DNA of 51,014 bases from a virus, in the IMG/VR virus record IMGVR_UViG_3300020202_000013, positions 1-51,014 of that record. One strand, written 5' to 3'. Shown one piece after another: positions 43,628-51,014 of this stretch. The notes under the pieces are model-generated. The model saw only the letters and a list, made by a program, of their open reading frames with translations, was not told the origin of the DNA and made no database searches. Position numbers and translations under genes: made by a program. Within the stretch, counting starts at the first letter, position 1, and each line of letters starts with the position of its first letter.

Positions 43628-46251
43628 TGGCCACCGAAGTCGATCGCATTGTCACCGTGCTCGAAGCTCAGGTCGCCGACCACGACCGGAAGATGCAGAA
43701 CTCGGCGCGGGTCGTCGACGTCAGCATGGGGCAGATTGCCACCTCGACGGGGCGGGCCGAGCAAGCTGTAAGCGCGGCATCGGGTACCATTGCTCGAGAT
43801 ATGGCGCGAGCCGGCAACGCAAGCCGGAACGTTGGCCGCCAAATCGCCGACGTTGGTGCGCAGCTCGCTGGCGGCCAGAGCTTCTTCATGATCCTGGCGC
43901 AGCAAGCGCCGCAGTTCGCCGACGCTATGGCCGACAGCCAAGGCAGGGTTGCCGCCTTTGCGCGCTTCCTGTCCGGGCCGTGGGGTGCCGCCATTCTCGC
44001 CGGTGCCTCGGTTCTAGGCGTCCTGATCAGCAAGCAGATGGAGGCCAGCGAAAGCGCCGAGGACCTCTCCGACAAGATGCGGAAGAAGGCACGCGAGAGC
44101 GAGCGAACCCGCCAGGCCGAGGTTCTCTTTGCCAAGACGATCGAGGGCGTCACCGAGGCACTGCATAAGAATCGGGAAGCGCTCGACCAGCTCTCGGACG
44201 CGGACAAAACGGCCGCACGTCGGGCGCTGGAGTCTGCTCTCGGCCAAGTGGCGCGCCTCGCGGGGATCCGGGCCGAGACCGAAGAGCTGATTAAGAATGC
44301 GCGGGCACGTGTCGAGCGTAACCGAACCATGCTCAGCAGTTTGGCTTCCCCTCAAGCACGCGACTTCGCCGCCCAGGACATTGCGGCCGCGCAGTCCCGC
44401 CTCGACGACCTTCAGGGCAGCCTCGCGAAAACCGACAAGCAGATCGCTGAGGCCAGACGTCAGATTGCCGAGGCTTTGTCGCAGCGCGTCGTCGAGCGCA
44501 CGGACATGAACCAGGTCGAGCGGATCCGCACGCGATACGAAGGTCTGATCAACTCCGCCCGGCAGCGTGCCGTTGCGGAGGGCACCGTTTCGACGGAGCT
44601 GGCGAAGCAGGTGAGGCTCCTGAGCACCCGCCGTGACGCTGAAATCAAGCGTGCCCAAGAGGCCGCACGCCCGCCTCGCACATCAGATCGCCGTACCAAG
44701 CAGCAGGCGTACCAGGACTTCACCGGGGCTCTGCGGGAACGGGGCGTCGCCATCACCTCGGGTTACCGGACCCAAAGCCAGCAGGACGCCCTACGGCGGC
44801 GTCTGGGCAGCGATGCGGCACGCTTCAGCCTGCACACCAGCCATAGGGCCGTGGACGTCCCGCTAAGCGTGAGTGACGAGGCTATTCGCGCCGCTGCCGC
44901 CGAAGCGGGCCTCAAAGGGCTGACGATCAAGCGCAAGCCGAACGCCAAAGGCGGCCCGCACGCTCATGTCTCCTGGAGCGGGTACGGCGATCGCGGCGAC
45001 GATGCCGCCGTGATGGCCGGTGCCCAGCGTGATGCTCGCGAGGAGGAGCAGGAGCGCCAGCGCCGCCTTCGCGACGAAGCGGCCTTTCAAGACGAGCTTG
45101 CGCAGCTGAATGGGGAGCTTCTCCAGTCCCGCCGCGCAACGCTCACTGCCGCCGACGAGCAGGTCACCTATGAGATCCAGGGTATCAATGCAGCGCGCGA
45201 CCGGCAGAACGCCTCCTATGCGGCAGCTGTAGCGCAGGATCGTCTCACGGCAGCCCAGGCCGAGCAGCTGACGGCCGCCAACGACCAAGTGGCGCGCGAG
45301 AAGGTGCGGGCGGTCCTCCTGCGAAGCTGGCAGCGCCTCGACGAGGAACGCTATCGAATCGCCATGGCTGATCTCAATGATCAGCAGGCAATGGAGCAGG
45401 CGCGAGGTCGGCTCGCCCGTACAGTCGAGGAGCGGCGCGAGTCAGAGCTTCGACTGCTAGACCTCCAGCAGCAGGAGGAGCGGCTTGCGATGCGCCGGCT
45501 TCAGGCTGCGGAGGGGCTCACCAACGCGGAGCGAGTGCGGCTTCAGCGATCAGAAGCGGCGATGACCGAGCGCCATGGGCTCGAACGCCAATCCGTTGTC
45601 CAGCAGAACCTGAGCCCGTTGGAGAACTTCCTCGACGACATTCCGCGGACGGCTGCCGAAATCAATGAGGCCCTGGAAAGCATTGCCGTCGACGGGCTGC
45701 GGTCGCTGACAGACGGCCTCACCGATGCCGCCACCAAGTTCCTGAAGCTCGGTGGGATCGCTGGCAACGTCGTGAACCAGATTATCGCGGATCTCATGCG
45801 CCTCGCGATCTCCCAGAACATCACCAAGCCCCTGATCGACCTGCTGGGAGGACTATTCAGCGGCGCCAAGTTCGACGCGGCAGGCTTCAGCGCAATCGAG
45901 GGCGCAAACAAGTCGTTCCTCTCCGGCCTCGGCGGCCGGGCATCGGGTGGCCACGTCTCCCCTGGCCAAATGTACCGCGTCAACGAAGGGGCCGGTCGCG
46001 GCCGCGTCGAGGGCTTCATTCCCGCCGGGGCAGGCAAGATCGTTCCCTTGGGCCAAATGGAGCGCGCCCTCGGCGGCGGGACTACAGTCGTTCAGCCGGT
46101 GCACTTCGATCTCCGCGGCGCGCTGATGACAGAGGACATCCTGGCTCAAATGAACGCGCTGGCTGACCAGGCGGCGCAACGGGGAGCCGTCGGCGGCCTC
46201 GCACTGAGCGCCCGCCAGAGCCGCCGGTCCGCCTCGAGAAGGCTCCGCTAA
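43627..46251 (+). CDS. Tail tape measure protein with an M15 peptidase-like insertion
   Basis: An 874-residue protein. Residues 1-350 are helical and coiled-coil, with a hydrophobic stretch at about 115-135. Residues 370-450 form an M15 (D-Ala-D-Ala carboxypeptidase/VanY-like) domain: AITSGYRT, then SLHTSHRAVD (His403, Asp410) and GPHAHVSW (His445, His447), the expected zinc ligands. Further helical repeats follow to about 770, and the C-terminus is Gly-rich with GGHVSPGQMYRVNEG and FIPAGAGKIVPL, typical of tape measure ends. It sets tail length and, through the peptidase, could cut the cell wall crosslink during DNA entry. Confidence 0.85.
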   Translation: MATEVDRIVTVLEAQVADHDRKMQNSARVVDVSMGQIATSTGRAEQAVSAASGTIARDMARAGNASRNVGRQIADVGAQLAGGQSFFMILAQQAPQFADAMADSQGRVAAFARFLSGPWGAAILAGASVLGVLISKQMEASESAEDLSDKMRKKARESERTRQAEVLFAKTIEGVTEALHKNREALDQLSDADKTAARRALESALGQVARLAGIRAETEELIKNARARVERNRTMLSSLASPQARDFAAQDIAAAQSRLDDLQGSLAKTDKQIAEARRQIAEALSQRVVERTDMNQVERIRTRYEGLINSARQRAVAEGTVSTELAKQVRLLSTRRDAEIKRAQEAARPPRTSDRRTKQQAYQDFTGALRERGVAITSGYRTQSQQDALRRRLGSDAARFSLHTSHRAVDVPLSVSDEAIRAAAAEAGLKGLTIKRKPNAKGGPHAHVSWSGYGDRGDDAAVMAGAQRDAREEEQERQRRLRDEAAFQDELAQLNGELLQSRRATLTAADEQVTYEIQGINAARDRQNASYAAAVAQDRLTAAQAEQLTAANDQVAREKVRAVLLRSWQRLDEERYRIAMADLNDQQAMEQARGRLARTVEERRESELRLLDLQQQEERLAMRRLQAAEGLTNAERVRLQRSEAAMTERHGLERQSVVQQNLSPLENFLDDIPRTAAEINEALESIAVDGLRSLTDGLTDAATKFLKLGGIAGNVVNQIIADLMRLAISQNITKPLIDLLGGLFSGAKFDAAGFSAIEGANKSFLSGLGGRASGGHVSPGQMYRVNEGAGRGRVEGFIPAGAGKIVPLGQMERALGGGTTVVQPVHFDLRGALMTEDILAQMNALADQAAQRGAVGGLALSARQSRRSASRRLR

Positions 46252-46838
46252 TGGCCGTAAACCTCCCCGACCACGGATACCTGTCCGTATCCCCTGCGCT
46301 GCTCGACTTCGGCGGCACCCTGTCGCCCATCCTGGGCGGGCCCGATCAGCGCATCGTTCGCCTCGGCAGCCGATTCCAGATCACAATCACCACCGAGCCG
46401 ATGCTGAGCCGGGAGGAGGGTCGCGTCTTCCGGCAGCGCCTGATGCGGGCCAAGAGCGAAGGCGCGATCACTAGGTGGCCGCTCGACTTTGCGCCGGGCG
46501 ATCCCGGCAGCCCTGTCATCAATGGCTCCGTCACCGGCGGCTCGACGATCTCCATCAGAGGCCTGACCCCCGGCTACACGATCCGTGAGGGACAGTTCTT
46601 CTCGATCATCCGGGGCGCGCGCCGGTACATGCATTCGTCTAACTCAGGCGTCACCGCAGGCGGGGCCACGGCAACGCTCACCATTACCCCCATGCTCCGG
46701 GTGCCGCTCCTCGATGGCGACACGGTCGAACTTGCCGAGCCTATGATCCAGGGCCTGATCGACGGTGACGCTCTCGGCTGGGAGCGGGCAGCGCATGGCA
46801 AGTTCCCCTTCACCTATACGATCCGAGAAATGGAATGA
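46251..46838 (+). CDS. Minor tail protein
   Basis: A 195-residue, beta-rich protein. Its ATG overlaps the tape measure stop (TAATG). Sequences RIVRLGSRFQITITTEPMLS and GSTISIRGLTPGYTIREGQF, and the C-terminal HGKFPFTYTIREME, are typical of siphovirus distal tail or minor tail barrels. Located just after the tape measure, it is probably the distal tail protein. ATGA-coupled to the next gene. Confidence 0.72.
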   Translation: MAVNLPDHGYLSVSPALLDFGGTLSPILGGPDQRIVRLGSRFQITITTEPMLSREEGRVFRQRLMRAKSEGAITRWPLDFAPGDPGSPVINGSVTGGSTISIRGLTPGYTIREGQFFSIIRGARRYMHSSNSGVTAGGATATLTITPMLRVPLLDGDTVELAEPMIQGLIDGDALGWERAAHGKFPFTYTIREME

Positions 46839-47491
46839 GCGCATTCACCCCAGCGATGGAGACGGCCCTCAGCGCCGACTTCCCCCTTGTCTGCGGCCTC
46901 CTCAAGATCGAGCTGCCCGAACACACGATCAGGCTTTGCGATGGCGCCGGCGTGGTGACCTTCGGCGGCGACACCTATGTCGGGCGGGATCCGGTGTTCG
47001 GAACGCTTGCCGAGGTGGAGCCAATTGGCGACGGTGTGGGCGACGAGGCGCCGGGCCTGAGCTTTACGCTGCACCCCCCGCGCGACACGGCCGCTGCGAC
47101 CCTGGCTGGCGCGGCAATGCAGGGCTCTCCGGTCAACCTCTGGCTGGCTGCCGTCAATCGAGCGACCGGTGCCGTCATCCCCGACCCGCTTCCGATCTTC
47201 TCCGGTGAGCTGGATCAGCCCGTCATTACCGTCGACAAGGGCAGCCGCGAACTCGAATACGAGTGCGTCTCCGGCTTCGAGCGGCTGTTCGACAATGACG
47301 AAGGCATCAGGCTCTCCGACAGCTGGCACCGCTCGATCTGGCCTGGGGAGCAGGGGCTGGCGAACGTCTCCGGCATTATCAAAAAGGTTTACTGGGGCGT
47401 TTCCTCACCGCCCGCATCCGTGACCTACCCGTTCAACGGCTTTTTCGGGAACGTCTTCGGCGACTTCGTCAATGGGCTGGCCGACCGATGA
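46835..47491 (+). CDS. Tail tip protein (DUF2163-like)
   Basis: A 218-residue protein. The N-terminal half (DFPLVCGLLKIELPEHTIRL, then FGGDTYVGRDPVFGTLAEVE) and FTLHPPRD are similar to DUF2163-type tail proteins that form part of the tip or baseplate hub. The C-terminus contains YECVSGFERLFDNDEGIRLSD and a hydrophobic FNGFFGNVFGDFVNG end. Such proteins sit at the base of siphovirus tails. ATGA overlap with the next gene. Confidence 0.72.
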   Translation: MSAFTPAMETALSADFPLVCGLLKIELPEHTIRLCDGAGVVTFGGDTYVGRDPVFGTLAEVEPIGDGVGDEAPGLSFTLHPPRDTAAATLAGAAMQGSPVNLWLAAVNRATGAVIPDPLPIFSGELDQPVITVDKGSRELEYECVSGFERLFDNDEGIRLSDSWHRSIWPGEQGLANVSGIIKKVYWGVSSPPASVTYPFNGFFGNVFGDFVNGLADR

Positions 47492-47910
47492 ACCCGATCG
47501 ATAAGCGGGTGAAAGCGGCGCAGACCACCCTCGACAGGTTCAAGGATCAGCCGTTCAAATTCGGCAAGAACGACTGCGGCCGGATGGTCGCGTTTCATCT
47601 CCGGGCCATCGGAAAGCCGATCAAGACTGCGAAGGCGGGCACCTATCACAGCCTCTTGGGAGCAACGAAGGCGCTGAAGCGGCTTGGGTTCGATAACCTC
47701 GTCGACCTCATGGACGCCCACTTCGAGCGGATACCGCCGGCTGCATCTCTGCCCGGTGATATCATCGCCATGCCGGGTCTGGAGGGGCCTGGGGCACTTA
47801 CCGTTGTGCTCGGGGAAGGGCGGGTGGTTGGATATCACGAGGAGATGCCGGGCGCCGTGGTGATGCAGCCAGTGGAGATGATGGCGGCTTGGCGGGTGCC
47901 GGTGGCGTGA
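47488..47910 (+). CDS. NlpC/P60-like tail assembly protein
   Basis: A 140-residue protein. FGKNDCGRMVAFHLRAIGK places a conserved Cys at residue 30, as in the NlpC/P60 or DUF6950 proteins that follow tail tip genes in GTA-like and lambda-like phages (the gpK position). SLPGDIIAMPGLEGPGALTV, then VVGYHEEMPG matches the second half of this group. It may be a peptidoglycan endopeptidase of the tail tip. The canonical His is not certain. Confidence 0.7.
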   Translation: MNPIDKRVKAAQTTLDRFKDQPFKFGKNDCGRMVAFHLRAIGKPIKTAKAGTYHSLLGATKALKRLGFDNLVDLMDAHFERIPPAASLPGDIIAMPGLEGPGALTVVLGEGRVVGYHEEMPGAVVMQPVEMMAAWRVPVA

Positions 47911-47916
47911 CGATCG

Positions 47917-48477
47917 TCAGCGCCCGGTGCGATCCCGGGCGCGTCGCTGCTGGCGCGTGAGGTTCCGGTCACTCGCCGGTGGCTCGGGCGGCTTCTCCTC
48001 CGCCTCCGCTGATGAGTCGGTTTTCTCAATGATCTTGCCGGTGACGAACACCGACACAACGCCCACGATGGTGGCGGCGCCGAGCCACGCAGCGGCTTCC
48101 GTGTCCTTCTGATAGGCTAGGTAAGCCACCACGATCAGGAGCAAAACGAGCGCTGCAATTGCCAGCCACTGCCCACGCCCACGAAGGGAGAATTCCTTCG
48201 TCACGATGTCTTCGCTCACGCGATGACGGTGGGCTTGCTCTCGCTCCGCCATCTCGAAGCATCGATTAGCGGCCCCGGGCAGTATCCGCTCCAGATACTC
48301 GAGCTCCTCCGCCGACGGGATTGGGCCTGAGTGGTACTTGCTGACGATCCTCGTCAGCACCAACTTTGCTTCTTCTGTGGTGTTCGGACGGAGGAAGGGC
48401 CTCAGTTCCTGAAGCGCCTCTTCCGCCTCGGGAACCTGAATTTCGCGCCTACCGCCAGTGTCGTCAGGCTGATTCAA
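47917..48477 (-). CDS. DUF2335-type membrane protein (antisense cargo)
   Basis: A 186-residue protein starting at TTG 48477. The segment YHSGPIPSAEELEYLERILP, then GAANRCFEMAEREQAHRHRV, is the DUF2335 signature. Two membrane helices follow at about 105-125 (LAIAALVLLLIVVAYLAY) and 130-150 (WLGAATIVGVVSVFVTG), then a basic C-terminal tail. DUF2335 proteins occur widely in prophages and mobile elements; function is unknown, a membrane or superinfection role is plausible. The minus-strand orientation among tail genes suggests expression in the lysogen. Confidence 0.8.
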   Translation of the reverse strand: MNQPDDTGGRREIQVPEAEEALQELRPFLRPNTTEEAKLVLTRIVSKYHSGPIPSAEELEYLERILPGAANRCFEMAEREQAHRHRVSEDIVTKEFSLRGRGQWLAIAALVLLLIVVAYLAYQKDTEAAAWLGAATIVGVVSVFVTGKIIEKTDSSAEAEEKPPEPPASDRNLTRQQRRARDRTGR

Positions 48478-48613
48478 GTTCCCGCTTCACACGCTCCACG
48501 GCGTTCGACAGATCGAGGCGAACGGCCCGCCAATCATCAGCAAGGGAGCCTTGAGCGGCCTTGCGGGCCAAGATCAGGCGCTGGTCGATGTTAATTGTCG
48601 CAACGCCCGACAT
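48464..48613 (-). CDS. 49-residue helical protein upstream of the DUF2335 gene
   Basis: ATG 48613 has GAGG about six bases upstream; the 49-residue product is one long charged helix (MSGVATINIDQRLILARKAA, then DLSNAVERVKRELESA). Its end overlaps the start of the DUF2335 gene by 14 bases. The longer frame to 48724 is rejected because of poor composition. Probably co-expressed with its neighbour. Confidence 0.55.
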   Translation of the reverse strand: MSGVATINIDQRLILARKAAQGSLADDWRAVRLDLSNAVERVKRELESA

Positions 48614-48870
48614 CGTCGACCTCATAGATTTTCGCCGGCCCGTGGCGATCCGTGAGTGAAATGTCATGTTGTGCCTGTCGCCCTCAGTCGTTGGATATCT
48701 GCCTGTCAGGATCGCCGGTGTCAACGCGGCACCGCGCTCCTCGTTGCAGCAGTGTCGCGCCGATATAAGACATTAAAAGGTTAACGGAAGGTGGCCGAAA
48801 GATTAACGCGGGTCGGGCCTCGCGGCCTTCGCGCTTCTCCTCGACAGTCGGGTAGCGCTTCGGAGCCACG
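48614..48870. other. AT-richer intergenic stretch with promoter-like sequence
   Basis: About 257 bases between small leftward genes. On the minus strand TATATC (complement of 48762-48767) follows a TTCCGTT-like -35 (complement of 48783-48789) at about 15 bases, so a leftward promoter is plausible. A weak minus-strand frame (48684-48869, GTG start) is probably not a gene. Confidence 0.4.
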
Positions 48871-49224
48871 CTAGAGGCAATTCCTTAATTCGCTTCCGGT
48901 CGGCCCCCTCGCCTCAGGTTCGCGCACGTGGGCCACGACTCTCCGCTGGTTCCCCTGGTCGCTGATGTCGATAACTGCGACGACCCATTCCATACTGTTG
49001 AAGTTGAAGATCAGCGTGAGGGTGTACCCGCCTGGCCGCGGGGCGGAGCGCACCCGGGCCGTGCCGCTTTGCCAATGCTCATTGAAGCACTGGGTGAGTT
49101 CGGCGACTGATTTGCTCGACATTTGATCGAACAGGGGCGGCCCCGCAGTCACGCTCTTCGTGGTGGTGCAGCTGGCCAATAACGCTGCCGCCGTAATCGC
49201 CAGAAACCGAGTTGCGTATCCCAT
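48871..49224 (-). CDS. Small lipoprotein (antisense cargo)
   Basis: A 117-residue protein from ATG 49224 (MGYATRFLAITAAALLASCT). The signal peptide ends with a lipobox LLASC (Cys near residue 19), so the mature protein is lipid-anchored, probably in the outer membrane or periplasm. The remainder contains an ELTQCFNEHW segment and beta strands (GYTLTLIFNFNSMEWVVAVI). Prophage lipoproteins are often exclusion factors. A longer upstream frame to 49557 lies over the tail gene and is rejected. Confidence 0.7.
   Translation of the reverse strand: MGYATRFLAITAAALLASCTTTKSVTAGPPLFDQMSSKSVAELTQCFNEHWQSGTARVRSAPRPGGYTLTLIFNFNSMEWVVAVIDISDQGNQRRVVAHVREPEARGPTGSELRNCL
49190..49222 (+). promoter_or_regulatory. 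Weak late promoter-like element before the tail-tip gene
   Basis: GCCGTAA (49190-49196), 20 bases, TATCCC (49217-49222). The tail-tip ATG follows at 49271. It is partly inside the 5' end of the leftward lipoprotein gene. The -10-like part is poor, but position after an antisense block is what the family predicts. Confidence 0.4.
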
Positions 49225-49270
49225 GAGCTGCTTCTGCCGCTGCCTGACGGTGCATGTCAAAGGTCCGCCG

Positions 49271-51014
49271 ATGAAAGTCCTGAAGGTTGCCGCGATCGTC
49301 GTTGGAGCGGTGGCCCTTATTGCGACTGGAGTCGGCGCGCTTGCGGGTGCTGGCCTCATCGGAACAACTGTAGCTGGCGTCACCACCGTTGCCGGAATTG
49401 CAGCCGGGACCTGGGCTACCATCGGAACGATCGCCACGCTTGCTTCGACCGCATTATCCTTAGGCGCGGCTCTCACAGCCAAGAAGCCAGACGGTCCCGC
49501 ATACGGCGGCCAGCCCCAGAACTTCAAACTTGATCCGCAAGCGCCAGTCCCTTGCATTCTCGGGCGTGGCCCGGCTGGCGGCTTTATCGTTCACCGCACC
49601 GAGCACGGCGCCACGAAGGACAAGGTCTCGAACCCGTTCCAGACCTTCGCCATCGTCTGGTCGCTGGGAATGGTCGACGGGATCGAGTCCATTCAAGTCG
49701 ATCGCACTCCCGTCGCATTCGTTAACGGCGCGGCGCAGGGCAATTATGCCGGCTATATGTGGCTGGACACGCAGCTTGGCGCTTCTCCCGAAGCTGATGC
49801 ACTGTCTACAGGCGAGGCGGTACCGGGCTGGGGAGCCTCTCACAAGCTTTCGGGGCTTTGCGCTGGCCTCTGGCGTCTCCGGTTCGACAAGGAAGGGAAG
49901 AAATATCCGGCCGGCGAGCCCCTGCTTCAGGCGATAATTCGGGGCGTAAAGGTCTACGATCCGCGGCTCGACAGCACCTATCCTGGCGGGTCGGGGCCGT
50001 GCCGAGCGCTTCAGGAAGAGACCTACGTTTATTCCGAGAACCCCTGGCTCCACGCCCTGACCTACGCCCTCGGCCGCTGGCAGAACGGCAAGCGGGTGTT
50101 CGGCGTCGGCATGCCGATTAATGCCATCGACGTGGCAGCCTTCGTCGAAGCGGCGAACATCGCAGACGTGAACCAATGGAAGATCGGCGGCACCATCACG
50201 TCGGCTGATCAAAAGTGGAACGCGCTGAAACTCATCGCCCAGGCCGGGGGCGGCGAGCCAATCCGGCAGCGGTCCAAGCTCTCGTGCATGATCTCCACCC
50301 CGCGCGTGTCGCTTGCGACGATCACCGAGAAGGACCTGGTCGGACGGGGCAGCGTCACCGGGACCCAGCGCCGCCGGGACAGGATCAACGGCATCGTCCC
50401 GCGCATTCCTTCGGAGGCGCATGGCTGGGAAGTGACCCCGCTCGATGTGGTCCGCGTCGCTGACTATGTGACCGTCGACGGCGGCGAGCGCACCCGCGAA
50501 ATGGATTTCCCCCTGGTCCCCTATAAGGATCAGGCGGCCGAGCTGGCGATGTACGACATCGTCAACGCCCGCGAGTTTGGGCCCATCACTCTGCCGCTGA
50601 AGCCGAAGTTCATGGGGTATCGACCGGGCGACTGCCTCACGCTCAACATCCCGGAAATGGGGCTCGACAATCAGCCGGCCATCATCGTTGGCCGCAGTCT
50701 TGATCCTTCCACCGGCATGGTGACGCTCGAATTCAAATCCGAGACCCCTGGCAAGCACGCCTTCGCGCTTGGCAAGACCGGCGTTGCCCCTCCGACGCCC
50801 TCGCTGAAGCCCGCAGACCTTTCGCAGGTTGCCCCACCGGACCCGAATATCTGGGCGCTCGAAAGCATCTACCTGACGTCGCCGAGCACGCTCCCGCTGT
50901 CCACCGGCTCTACCCCTGCGCTTGCCGTCACCTCAGGGACCGGACCGGTCGACAATCCGGGCGCCGAGTTCGTCATTTTCGAAATCCGCAAGCTGACGGC
51001 CGACGAGGAGGGGG
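49271..51014 (+). CDS. Tail tip / host-specificity protein (J-like), N-terminal part
   Basis: ATG 49271 has AAAGG about eight bases upstream. The frame stays open to the end of the window and continues at base 1 (same frame) to 1296. The N-terminal 70 residues are hydrophobic and Gly/Ala-rich (VVGAVALIATGVGALAGAGL), as in many tail-tip proteins with internal hydrophobic segments. Then comes FKLDPQAPVPCILGRGPAGG and a long mixed region with conserved-looking strands (YKDQAAELAMYDIVNAREFG). This is the large central fibre protein at the tail tip, expected to bind the receptor. About 970 residues in all. Confidence 0.85.
   Translation, partial: MKVLKVAAIVVGAVALIATGVGALAGAGLIGTTVAGVTTVAGIAAGTWATIGTIATLASTALSLGAALTAKKPDGPAYGGQPQNFKLDPQAPVPCILGRGPAGGFIVHRTEHGATKDKVSNPFQTFAIVWSLGMVDGIESIQVDRTPVAFVNGAAQGNYAGYMWLDTQLGASPEADALSTGEAVPGWGASHKLSGLCAGLWRLRFDKEGKKYPAGEPLLQAIIRGVKVYDPRLDSTYPGGSGPCRALQEETYVYSENPWLHALTYALGRWQNGKRVFGVGMPINAIDVAAFVEAANIADVNQWKIGGTITSADQKWNALKLIAQAGGGEPIRQRSKLSCMISTPRVSLATITEKDLVGRGSVTGTQRRRDRINGIVPRIPSEAHGWEVTPLDVVRVADYVTVDGGERTREMDFPLVPYKDQAAELAMYDIVNAREFGPITLPLKPKFMGYRPGDCLTLNIPEMGLDNQPAIIVGRSLDPSTGMVTLEFKSETPGKHAFALGKTGVAPPTPSLKPADLSQVAPPDPNIWALESIYLTSPSTLPLSTGSTPALAVTSGTGPVDNPGAEFVIFEIRKLTADEEG
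50888..51014. repeat. 127-bp terminal direct repeat, right copy
   Basis: Exact copy of bases 1-127. Base 51014 corresponds to base 127, so the non-redundant genome is 50,887 bp. The codon beginning at 50888 is in the same frame as the codon beginning at base 1. Confidence 0.95.

Noticed and set aside
46254-46285. GCCGTAA words at 13733, 18114, 22867 and 46254 as further promoter elements
   Set aside because: All are within coding sequence and no TAnnnT-like hexamer occurs at the required 19-20 base spacing.
48684-48869. Minus-strand 61-codon frame starting at a GTG
   Set aside because: No convincing ribosome site, mixed composition, and it covers an AT-rich stretch better explained as a promoter region.
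49460-50758. Minus-strand frame of 432 codons opposite the tail-tip gene
   Set aside because: The plus frame is the J-like gene that continues across the circle; the minus frame has no domain pattern or ribosome site.

Overview
The window is a complete temperate siphovirus genome. The first 127 bases (1-127) recur exactly as the last 127 (50888-51014), so the molecule closes into a circle of about 50,887 bp. The cut lies inside the tail-tip gene, whose frame continues across the junction (49271-51014, then 1-1296). Integrase, excisionase, a CI/Cro-type switch and an attP-like tRNA fragment mark it as a prophage-forming phage. The DNA is GC-rich. The gene families (DUF2213 protease, DUF2184 capsid, GTA-gp10-like tail chaperone, DUF2335, Acb1-type portal) suggest an alphaproteobacterial host, plausibly Sphingomonadales; the host is inferred, not read directly. 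The attP carries the 3' half of a tRNA-Pro(CGG).

Layout. 1-2288: end of the tail-tip gene and two small related tail proteins. 2423-5170: lysis module (membrane proteins, GH24 lysozyme, Rz/Rz1-like spanins). 5119-7668: accessory genes, mostly on the minus strand, including an HNH-like protein. 7735-8119: attP region. 8120-14459: one long leftward early operon with int, xis, a YqaJ-type exonuclease with a companion protein, and many small genes. 14489-16044: switch region with shared operator-like sequences, the CI-like repressor, a zinc-ribbon membrane protein and a HIRAN protein leftward, and Cro rightward. 16616-23962: rightward early operon with regulators, an orphan methyltransferase, a RuvC-like resolvase, a TGT/DpdA-like protein, DnaB helicase and a replication protein. 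23972-41422: terminase, portal, head genes and connectors. 42491-51014: tail genes (tube, G/GT chaperones with a -1 frameshift, tape measure, tail tip). Leftward accessory genes interrupt the late region at 29651-30133, 41412-42344 and 47917-49224.

How the parts work together. Most early genes are translationally coupled by 1-4 base stop/start overlaps (ATGA, GTGA, TTGA, apparently also CTGA). Operator-like TAGCG motifs sit both between ci and cro and upstream of the int/recombination operon, so one repressor may control both. In the late region a repeated element, GCCGTAA followed 20 bases later by a TAnnnT-like -10 box, occurs in front of transcription units or just after interrupting antisense genes. 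It looks like a phage-specific late promoter family. In three copies the start codon lies only 7-8 bases after the -10-like box with no Shine-Dalgarno, predicting leaderless messages.

Most notable: the portal appears to be a three-part fusion (portal, Acb1-like 2H phosphoesterase, PBECR-like nuclease); the tape measure contains an M15 peptidase-like domain; a scaffold gene is nested in the head protease gene with its own promoter-like element; and several antisense genes resemble defence or lysogenic-conversion cargo. All family calls are from reading motifs; no database search was run.
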